Positions 1 to 5,887 of a stretch of 8,969 bases of DNA are shown in pieces (within the stretch, counting starts at the first letter, position 1; each line of letters opens with the position of its first letter). Made by a program: the position numbers and the translations under genes. Source of the stretch: JAIRQX01 sp031556255 (GTDB lineage Bacteria; Chrysiogenota; Deferribacteres; Deferribacterales; JAISNW01); contig JAVBTI010000180.1 of assembly GCA_031556255.1 (NCBI GenBank), positions 1-8,969 of the forward strand. Reading direction: 5' to 3'. The notes below the pieces were generated by a model. It was not told where the DNA came from, did not search any database, and worked only from the letters and a program-made list of their open reading frames with translations.

Positions 1-596
1 GGCTGGAAGGGCTTGCGGTATTTCGGGAAAAAATCCCGGATCTCATCATCCTGGATATCGGTCTGCCGGACGTCAGCGGGCAGCAGATATGCCGTCTAAT
101 ACGCAGCGAAAGCTCCGTGCCTGTCGTTATTCTATCCGCCAGGGACAGTGTATCCGACAAAGTCATCTGCCTGGATTACGGCGCGGACGACTACCTCACC
201 AAGCCTTTCGAAAATATGGAACTTCTGGCGCGCATCCACGCCATAGAAAGGCGCACGGAGAAAAACCGGGAACATCCGGAAGAACACACGGAAGAGCACA
301 TCTCTTTTCACCATATGAGGATTGATACATCAAAACGGCAGGTTGCGAGCGGAGACAATAAAATAGCGCTCACCCCAAAGGAATTCGAGCTTCTCCTCTA
401 TCTCAGCAAAAACGCCGGACAAATATTGCCCCGGGATAAGATAATTGAGGATCTCTGGGGAAACAACACCCTTTACCGCTGGTCGAGAAGCCTCGACGTA
501 CACATCCAAAATCTCCGCCAAAAAATTGAAACAAACCCCAGAAACCCCGAAATAATCAAGACCGTCTCCGGCGTGGGATACAAGGTTAAAGGCTAG
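1..596 (+). CDS. OmpR/PhoB-family DNA-binding response regulator, 5' end outside window
   Basis: Cytoplasmic transcription factor of a two-component system, missing about 30 N-terminal residues. The reading frame is open from base 3, so the GTG at 117 is an internal codon and not the start; 197 residues are visible against a usual 225-230. The receiver domain shows the phosphoacceptor Asp in LILD-type context (IILDIGLPDVSG, codon 54-56), the conserved Ser in VVILSAR (codon 135-137) and the Lys of YLTKPF (codon 201-203). A short linker rich in Glu and His (EHPEEHTEEHISFHH) leads into a winged-helix domain with the family pattern LTPKEFELLLYL, the LDVHIQNLRQKI recognition helix and the C-terminal VSGVGYKV hairpin. 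The kinase gene starts 3 nt after its stop, so the two are surely co-transcribed and partners. The target genes are unknown; proteins of this family usually bind direct repeats. Confidence 0.95.
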   Translation, partial: LEGLAVFREKIPDLIILDIGLPDVSGQQICRLIRSESSVPVVILSARDSVSDKVICLDYGADDYLTKPFENMELLARIHAIERRTEKNREHPEEHTEEHISFHHMRIDTSKRQVASGDNKIALTPKEFELLLYLSKNAGQILPRDKIIEDLWGNNTLYRWSRSLDVHIQNLRQKIETNPRNPEIIKTVSGVGYKVKG

Positions 597-599
597 GAC

Positions 600-2138
600 A
601 TGAAACTGACCGTCAAAGTGGTGAGCCTCCTCACACTGATGATCATACTGATAATGATTCCTGCGGTCATCGTGATCTGGCAAAACCAGCGGAGTTCCAT
701 AATTGAACAGGCGCGTATCCGCGCGCTTACCATCTACCAGATGATAGTCGTCACCCGTCAGTGGGTGGCGGAAAACCGGGATCGCATCGAGCCCGTGCCG
801 GCCCAGGCAACCAAGGAACTCTCACAATATGCCAACTACATGGCCGATTTCAAATTCCACATCACAAGCGACATACTGGTAAATGAAGAAAACGCCCCCG
901 ACGCCTTTGAAATCCGTGCCATAAAAGCACTTAAAATCGGCGAGAACGAATACGCCGAAATATATAACCTGCCAGGCATGGGTGATGTATACAGGTATGC
1001 CGCCCCACTTATGATCAATGAATCATGCATGCAGTGCCACGCCGTGCAGGGATACAGGGTCAGCGATTTCCGGGGGCTGATCTCGGTCATCATCCCGCTG
1101 GCCGACCTCGAGACATCGATAAAAAAAGGGAACTCAACATTGATCTTTACCGTGTTCGTGGGCCTCTCAGGGATTATCATCATTGTATGCCTCCTTTTAT
1201 ACAGGCTGGTGCTGTCCCCGCTGGGTATTCTCACCGATGCTGCCGGAAAGATCCGCCGTGGCAACTATGATGTAAAAACAGAAATAAAAACGGATGACGA
1301 AATACAGGAGCTGTCTGAGGCGTTCGACACCATGAGTGCACAGATAGCCGAAAATGAAGATACCCTGAAAGCCAAGCTGGATGAAGCTGTCAAAAAGTAT
1401 ATCGATCTAGTGGGTGAGCTGAAAGAGACCAATAAGCAACTGGGCAGTTTAAACCAGCTCAAAACAGACCTGCTGGACTCCATAGCGCACGAGATACGCA
1501 CACCTCTTACGAAGATTATGTCGTACACGGAGCTTCTGAACGACCCGCGCCTGGCGAACGACTCAGCTTCACGGGCAAAATTCGGCGAAGCACTGAAACG
1601 GAACGTGGCCTCCATGACAAACATGTTCAATGATATCATCACCATGAGCAGACTGGAGCACGGCCAGCACCCCTATCACAGGATACCCGTGGCTCTGAAA
1701 GAGATGATAACCATGATTTTGGAGAACTATGAACGAGAGATCGCTGAAAAATATCTGACCGTTAATCTGGAACTGGAAGAGAACCTTATCATCTCTGTGG
1801 ACGGCGAATCATTTGAGCACGCACTCACAAATATCATCTCCAACGCCGTCAAATACGCCAAAGAACATGGCAAAGTGATAATAAAAGCAGGGAAAAAAGA
1901 AAGCAATATTGTAATAAGCTGCCGCGACGAAGGGGTGGGGATACCGCCGGAAGATCTGGAACACGTTCTTAAACGCTTCCACAGGGGAAGCAACGTTAAA
2001 CGCGAATACCCCGGAACAGGGCTGGGGCTGGCAATCGTAGCCAGAGTAATAAACGCCCACGAAGGGAAGATGGAGATTTTCTCCGAAGTGGGGAAGTATA
2101 CCGAAGTGCGCCTTATACTGCCGGTAAATGACATGTAA
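600..2138 (+). CDS. Membrane sensor histidine kinase with Tll0287/DUF3365-like sensor domain and CxxCH heme motif
   Basis: 512-residue sensor kinase that should phosphorylate the regulator just upstream. Order of parts: TM1 (about 8-27); extracytoplasmic sensor (28-180) resembling the Tll0287/DUF3365 heme domains, with Trp55 in an early helix and C143-M-Q-C146-H147, the covalent heme c motif, at bases 1026-1040; TM2 (about 181-203); HAMP (204-256); a short coiled coil (250-288); HisKA with His297 in AHEIRTPLT; and the ATPase domain with the N box (N415 in NIISNAVKYA), G1 box DEGVGIPP (443-450), F box LKRFHRG and G2 box GTGLGLAIV (472-480). All catalytic motifs are present, so it should be active. 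The ATG at 600 is preceded by AAAGG (588-592) with 7 nt spacing. That the domain binds heme and senses redox state, NO or another ligand is inferred from CxxCH and family resemblance. Kinase call certain; sensor family probable. Confidence 0.95.
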   Translation: MKLTVKVVSLLTLMIILIMIPAVIVIWQNQRSSIIEQARIRALTIYQMIVVTRQWVAENRDRIEPVPAQATKELSQYANYMADFKFHITSDILVNEENAPDAFEIRAIKALKIGENEYAEIYNLPGMGDVYRYAAPLMINESCMQCHAVQGYRVSDFRGLISVIIPLADLETSIKKGNSTLIFTVFVGLSGIIIIVCLLLYRLVLSPLGILTDAAGKIRRGNYDVKTEIKTDDEIQELSEAFDTMSAQIAENEDTLKAKLDEAVKKYIDLVGELKETNKQLGSLNQLKTDLLDSIAHEIRTPLTKIMSYTELLNDPRLANDSASRAKFGEALKRNVASMTNMFNDIITMSRLEHGQHPYHRIPVALKEMITMILENYEREIAEKYLTVNLELEENLIISVDGESFEHALTNIISNAVKYAKEHGKVIIKAGKKESNIVISCRDEGVGIPPEDLEHVLKRFHRGSNVKREYPGTGLGLAIVARVINAHEGKMEIFSEVGKYTEVRLILPVNDM

Positions 2139-2147
2139 TGCAAAACC

Positions 2148-2945
2148 TCACAACCTCTCAATCCCCGCCTGATGCTCGCCGAAAAACGCCACAAAGTTCT
2201 CTTCCAGCTTCATGGCCAGATAATCAGGCATCACCTTCTTCACTTCCGCTACGTATTTAGCGGTATGAGGCAGATAAGCCGGTTCATTTTCCCTGCCCCT
2301 GTGCGGCGCCGGAGTGAGATAAGGACAGTCGGTCTCGACAAAAAGCCTGTCAAGCGGCAGCCGCGCCAGAGCTTCGTGCAGTTCGACGGCCTTTGGGTAT
2401 GTCACATTCCCCGCGAATGAGAACATCACCTTTTTCCGCTTCATCCCCCAGTTTATAAGCATCGGATCGCCGTTGAAACAATGAAAAAGAATCGGGTGCT
2501 CCCGGCTGCCTATAATATGATCCAGTACTTCAACGGTTTCCGTGGACGCATCCCTGGTATGTACTATCAGTGGCAGCTTAGCTGCGAGCGCCATATCAGC
2601 CATCAACGAAAATACCTCTATCTGCTTATCTCTGGAAGAACGGTTCCTGTAGAAATCAAGCCCAACTTCCCCCACAGCGATAACCTTAGAGTGGGAAAGG
2701 AGCGTTTCAAACATACCCAGTTGCACAAACTCGAAGCTCTCCGCGTCGTGCGGGTGTACACCCGCCGTGGAGTAAACGCCTGAATACTCGGCGGCAAGCT
2801 CAAAAGCATGGGTGCTGTCTTCCAGATCAATTCCTATGGTGACGACTCGGCGGACGTTCTGATCCACAGCCTTTTTTAATACCTCCCCGGCACGAGCATT
2901 CAGCGGGCTCATGTGAACATGGGCATGGGTATCGGTAAGAAACAT
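2148..2945 (-). CDS. tatD: TatD/YcfH-family metal-dependent deoxyribonuclease
   Basis: 265 residues, the usual length for this family of TIM-barrel metal-dependent hydrolases, which act as cytoplasmic 3'-5' DNases and possibly D-aminoacyl-tRNA deacylases. Metal ligands are visible: THAH near the start (His7, His9), Glu93 in GEVGLDFYR, His129 in IVHTRDA, His155 in LFHCF, and Asp206 in VETDCPYLTP. The form matches the YcfH/YabD branch more than E. coli TatD itself. Despite the name, members are not needed for Tat export. The start ATG has AGAGGA upstream with a 5-nt spacer. It is the last gene of the ricT-metG-tatD cluster; it follows metG by 88 nt and ends 9 nt from the oppositely transcribed kinase gene, with no terminator visible between them. 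Confidence 0.95.
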   Translation of the reverse strand: MFLTDTHAHVHMSPLNARAGEVLKKAVDQNVRRVVTIGIDLEDSTHAFELAAEYSGVYSTAGVHPHDAESFEFVQLGMFETLLSHSKVIAVGEVGLDFYRNRSSRDKQIEVFSLMADMALAAKLPLIVHTRDASTETVEVLDHIIGSREHPILFHCFNGDPMLINWGMKRKKVMFSFAGNVTYPKAVELHEALARLPLDRLFVETDCPYLTPAPHRGRENEPAYLPHTAKYVAEVKKVMPDYLAMKLEENFVAFFGEHQAGIERL

Positions 2946-2972
2946 TGATTTCCTCTGAATTATTTAATCCCC

Positions 2973-3023
2973 GCTCCCGGCTCAGGTGCCGGAAGGACGC
3001 TAGTGTAAACCTCTTGCGGGAGC
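2973..3023. repeat. Overlapping inverted repeats in the metG-tatD gap
   Basis: In the 88-nt gap, GCTCCCG at 2973-2979 is matched by CGGGAGC at 3017-3023, and the overlapping CCGGC at 2977-2981 is matched by GCCGG at 2988-2992 with a 6-nt loop. The two pairings use some of the same bases, so only one could form at a time. There is no run of U after either stem in the direction of metG-tatD transcription, so this is not a standard terminator. It may be an mRNA processing or attenuation element, or nothing. Confidence 0.35.
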
Positions 3024-3033
3024 AATATTGGCG

Positions 3034-4965
3034 TCATTTAATTCTCGTCCCGGCCGGTATCCCGGCGGGCAGTATCAGCGCGTGATGCCGCTCTCCGTCG
3101 AAAGCGGCCACCACCATCCCGCGGGACTCAATTCCCATGAGTTTAGCCGGTTTAAGGTTTTCAATCACGGCGACCGTTTTCCCCCTGAGCTCTTCCGGTT
3201 TATAGCTTTTAGCAATGCCGGCAACTATTGTACGGACGCTTTTTCCGTCGTTCACTGTCAGTTTCAGCAGCTTATCCGACTTAGGCACATTAATTGCATC
3301 TTCTATGTATCCCGCAATGATATTAACCTTCTCAAAATCTTTGAACTCTATCTGTTCGCCGGCGGCCTGCTCTTTGGGAACATCAGCAGCCGATTTGGCA
3401 GGCTCCTGCATGGAGGCCATGATCTCTTTCTCGTCCAGCCGTGGGAAGAGGGCCGTAACCTCTCCCAGCTTCACACCGGATCTGAGTGCTCCGGCTATGC
3501 CCAACTCCGATGCGTCTTTGAGCTGCGCCGCCCTTTCCACGCCGAGCTGTTTGCGCAGTTTAAGTGCGGTTTCCGGCATAAACGGTGTGATAAAGCCGGA
3601 AAGTGCAAGCAAACCATCTGCCACTGTGTAAAGTACCGTGCCAAGGCGCTCTTTCTGCGCAGGATCTTTCGCCAGCGACCAGGGCTGCATCTCATCAATA
3701 TATTTATTCAGCGCCCCCACAAGTTCCCATACCGTGAGCAGCACCTTATTCAGCGACATCTCGTCGAAATACTGCACGTACTGTCTCGCCGTCTCCGCGA
3801 TAAGGGCTTGTATACTCCCGTCCTCTTCGTTATATAAAGCGGGGGCGGGGATAATGCCGTCGAAATACCTTCCCACCATGCCGAGTGACCTTGTGACAAG
3901 GTTGCCGAAATCGTTCGCCAGGTCACTGTTTATTCTGTGGATCAGCGCTTTATATGAAAAATCGCCATCCAGACCGAAAGTCACCTCCCTCAAAAGGAAG
4001 TAACGCACAGGTTCAACGCCGAACTTGTCGGTGAGATGAAACGGATCCACCACATTACCAAGTGTTTTGGACATCTTCTGCCCTTCTACCGTCCACCAGC
4101 CGTGAGCAAAGACCGATTTAGGCAACTCCAGCCCAAGTGCCATAAGCATCGTCGGCCAGTACACCGAATGGAAACGCAGTATATCCTTCCCCACGAGGTG
4201 GAAGTTCGCAGGCCAGTATTTTTTGAACAGCGTGTCGTCTTCACGGGAGTAGCCGAGAGCGGAAATATAGTTCACAAGGGCGTCCACCCAGACATATATC
4301 ACATGTTTAGGGTCTTTTTTAACGGGAATTCCCCATGCAAAGTTGACCCGGCTGACAGACAGATCCCGCAGCCCCTCTTTAATAAATGATACCACTTCGT
4401 TGCGGCGGGACTCTGGCCTTATAAAGTTCGGATTTTTCTCTATATGCTCCAAAAGCCTGTCCTGGTATTTCGACATACGAAAAAAGTACGTGGGTTCTTT
4501 CATCCGCGAAGTAGGTCGGCCACAGTCGGGGCAGAGATGGCCGTCACTCAGCTGGGACTCAGTCCAGAACGCCTCGCAGGGAGTACAATACCAGCCCTCA
4601 TACTCTCCCGGATAGATATCGTCCTGCTTCTGAAGCTGTTCGAAAACGTTCTGGACGGTCACCATATGACGCTCGTCGGTGGTGCGGATGAAATCGTTGT
4701 TTTGTACGCCCAGCTTTTCCCATAATTTATGGTATCTGCCGACGACCTGATCCGCCAGCTCTTTTGGTTTCAGCCCCTTTTTGGCCGCCGCCTGCTCAAT
4801 CTTCTGCCCGTGTTCATCCGTCCCGGTAAGGAAATAGGTATCCTCTCCGCACATACGTTTGAAACGCGCCACAGTGTCGGCGGCAATCGTTGTATACATA
4901 TGCCCGATATGCGGAACGTCGTTTACATAATAAATAGGTGTGGTGATATAAAAATGCCTGCTCAC
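3034..4965 (-). CDS. metG: Methionyl-tRNA synthetase
   Basis: 643-residue class I aminoacyl-tRNA synthetase that charges tRNA-Met, cytoplasmic and essential. The Rossmann fold carries HIGH (His19-His22), and the second signature appears as KMSKT (297-301), a common variant of KMSKS. The connective-peptide zinc knuckle has four Cys, C127-x2-C130 and C145-x2-C148, so it can bind one zinc. The anticodon-binding helical region follows (about 345-470). After a linker rich in Ala, Lys and Glu (510-529), residues 531-643 form the appended tRNA-binding EMAP/Trbp111-like domain (FKDFEKVNIIAG to the end), as in dimeric bacterial enzymes. The start is GTG at 4965-4963, supported by a strong GAGGGGGA Shine-Dalgarno and by the GTGA overlap with the ricT stop, which points to translational coupling. 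Complete, with nothing broken. Confidence 0.98.
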   Translation of the reverse strand: MSRHFYITTPIYYVNDVPHIGHMYTTIAADTVARFKRMCGEDTYFLTGTDEHGQKIEQAAAKKGLKPKELADQVVGRYHKLWEKLGVQNNDFIRTTDERHMVTVQNVFEQLQKQDDIYPGEYEGWYCTPCEAFWTESQLSDGHLCPDCGRPTSRMKEPTYFFRMSKYQDRLLEHIEKNPNFIRPESRRNEVVSFIKEGLRDLSVSRVNFAWGIPVKKDPKHVIYVWVDALVNYISALGYSREDDTLFKKYWPANFHLVGKDILRFHSVYWPTMLMALGLELPKSVFAHGWWTVEGQKMSKTLGNVVDPFHLTDKFGVEPVRYFLLREVTFGLDGDFSYKALIHRINSDLANDFGNLVTRSLGMVGRYFDGIIPAPALYNEEDGSIQALIAETARQYVQYFDEMSLNKVLLTVWELVGALNKYIDEMQPWSLAKDPAQKERLGTVLYTVADGLLALSGFITPFMPETALKLRKQLGVERAAQLKDASELGIAGALRSGVKLGEVTALFPRLDEKEIMASMQEPAKSAADVPKEQAAGEQIEFKDFEKVNIIAGYIEDAINVPKSDKLLKLTVNDGKSVRTIVAGIAKSYKPEELRGKTVAVIENLKPAKLMGIESRGMVVAAFDGERHHALILPAGIPAGTRIK

Positions 4966-5696
4966 AGTTCCCCCTCGGCTTTATCCTCAACTATTATTTC
5001 GCCTATCACTTCGATACCTGTATCAGTCTGTGCAAGCTCTTTGCCGCACACGCCGCCCCCGCAGCCTTTCTCGTATACCAGGCAGCACATAAGCCTGCCG
5101 CAGATGCCGGAAATTTTGCTCGGGTTCATACTTATGTTTTGCCCCTTGGCGCTTTTTATGGAAATATTGTCAAACTTGCGCAGGAAGCTGGCACAGCAGA
5201 GCTCCCGCCCGCAGATGCCGAACCCGCCCAGTATTTTAGTGGCATCGCGGACACCTATCTGCCGCATTTCAATGCGGGTGCGGTATACGCGGGCCAGATC
5301 TTTCACTAGCTGACGGAAATCCACCCTGTTATCAGCGGTATAGTAGAAGGTGAGCTTCCCCCTGTCGAGGGAGTATTCCGCCAGAAGCAGTTTCATCTGA
5401 AGCCCGTGTTTTTCCACAAACTCAGAACAAACTTTGAAAGCACTCATCTCTTCCAGTTTATTGGCTTTAACGGCATCCAAGTCTTTCTCCGTGGCCACCC
5501 GTAGGACTTTTTTCATTTCCTGCCTGTCATCAACGTTTATCACGCGCTCGGCAACGGAAACTGTGGCAAGGTCCTCCCCCTTTTCCGCCTCTATCACCAC
5601 CAGATCGCCCGGCTTTTCACCGAAGCCTCCGGACAGGAAATCGTATACTTTTCCCGCCCTTTTAAATTTTACGCCAGTAGCACGAACCTGTTTCAT
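4962..5696 (-). CDS. ricT: PSP1-domain protein RicT (YaaT)
   Basis: 244-residue cytoplasmic PSP1-domain protein. In Bacillus subtilis RicT (YaaT) joins RicA and RicF in an Fe-S-binding complex that helps RNase Y process certain mRNAs and affects sporulation, biofilm and competence; its role in diderms is not established. The signature Cys clusters are present: C162-x4-C167-C168 in GICGRELCCASFL, then C199-x4-C204-C205 in ISGICGRLMCCL, around the family stretch SAKGQNISMNPSKISG. An extra pair, C212 and C217 (GCGGGVCG), follows where I would expect a longer, Cys-free tail. ATG start with GGAG 10 nt upstream. First gene of the minus-strand cluster; its stop overlaps the metG start by 4 nt. Neither ricA nor ricF is in this window. 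Confidence 0.93.
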   Translation of the reverse strand: MKQVRATGVKFKRAGKVYDFLSGGFGEKPGDLVVIEAEKGEDLATVSVAERVINVDDRQEMKKVLRVATEKDLDAVKANKLEEMSAFKVCSEFVEKHGLQMKLLLAEYSLDRGKLTFYYTADNRVDFRQLVKDLARVYRTRIEMRQIGVRDATKILGGFGICGRELCCASFLRKFDNISIKSAKGQNISMNPSKISGICGRLMCCLVYEKGCGGGVCGKELAQTDTGIEVIGEIIVEDKAEGEL

Positions 5697-5718
5697 CTAT
5701 AGATCACTCCGAATCTTT

Positions 5719-5724
5719 ATTATA
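5719..5724 (-). promoter_or_regulatory. Probable -10 box for the ricT-metG-tatD operon
   Basis: On the minus strand this reads TATAAT, an exact sigma-70 -10 match, in the context TGTATATAATAAAG, about 23 nt before the ricT ATG. No good -35 hexamer lies at 17-18 bp; that position is AT-rich and falls inside the 5737-5764 inverted repeat. AT-rich DNA gives chance matches, so this is only probable. Confidence 0.5.
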
Positions 5725-5736
5725 TACAGCAATAAA

Positions 5737-5764
5737 CTCATAAATATACACGATTTTTTATGAG
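5737..5764. repeat. 8-bp inverted repeat, possible operator
   Basis: CTCATAAA at 5737-5744 is repeated exactly inverted as TTTATGAG at 5757-5764, with a 12-bp AT-rich spacer. It covers the place where the -35 region of the ricT promoter should be and lies upstream of the divergent reductase gene, so a protein bound here could affect either side. No known operator is recognised. Confidence 0.45.
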
Positions 5765-5805
5765 ATCGCCACTCTTTTTGAAACTCACCGGAAACCTTAA
5801 CATTT

Positions 5806-5843
5806 AAAACTGGACTTTATTTTTTCTCAAAAACTGGACTTTA
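5806..5843. repeat. Tandem direct repeat AAAACTGGACTTTA, 24-bp period
   Basis: AAAACTGGACTTTA occurs exactly at 5806-5819 and 5830-5843, separated by 10 nt (TTTTTTCTCA). Both copies lie 45-82 bp upstream of the reductase ATG. A pair of exact 14-mers is far beyond chance in a 191-bp region. It may be a two-site activator or repressor element, or the residual end of an insertion sequence, since some transposases bind repeated subterminal sites. Confidence 0.85.
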
Positions 5844-5857
5844 CATATGAAGATCTC

Positions 5858-5872
5858 TTTGAAATAATCAAA
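5858..5872. promoter_or_regulatory. TTTGA-N5-TCAAA dyad near the reductase start
   Basis: The dyad resembles half sites of the FNR/CRP family (TTGA...TCAA), but the spacer is one base short of the FNR consensus TTGAT-N4-ATCAA. It lies only 16 bp before the ATG, next to the Shine-Dalgarno, so if functional it would act downstream of the transcription start or as a small mRNA stem. Weak. Confidence 0.25.
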
Positions 5873-5877
5873 TAACC

Positions 5878-5884
5878 GGAGGAG
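5878..5884 (+). promoter_or_regulatory. Ribosome binding site of the molybdoenzyme gene
   Basis: GGAGGAG with its GGAGG core 5 nt from the ATG at 5888. This strong site fixes that start, which also places the twin-arginine motif at residues 11-16 as expected for a Tat signal. Confidence 0.85.
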
Positions 5885-5887
5885 TAT

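Noticed and set aside
14..40. Hairpin TTCGGGA-AAAA-TCCCGGA near the left edge
   Set aside because: It is short, imperfect, inside the receiver coding sequence, and explained by the codons.
117..119. GTG as the start of the response regulator
   Set aside because: The frame is open to the left edge and the upstream codons give the receiver phosphoacceptor Asp, so the true start is outside the window.
3028..3837. 269-codon open frame on the plus strand opposite metG
   Set aside because: It lies wholly antisense to the certain metG gene, has no recognisable domain or good ribosome binding site, and its composition is that of a complement shadow.
4729..5313. 194-codon open frame on the plus strand across the metG-ricT junction
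   Set aside because: Antisense to two certain coupled genes; low-complexity Ser/Pro/Arg-rich translation typical of a shadow.
5778..5806. Sigma-70 promoter TTGAAA with a -10 near 5801 for the reductase
   Set aside because: The -10 candidates at 16-18 bp (ACATTT, CATTTA, ATTTAA) are poor, so no promoter is called on the plus strand.
5858..5872. FNR binding site for the reductase operon
   Set aside because: The spacer is one base short of the FNR consensus and the site abuts the Shine-Dalgarno, where an activator could not work; kept only as a weak dyad.
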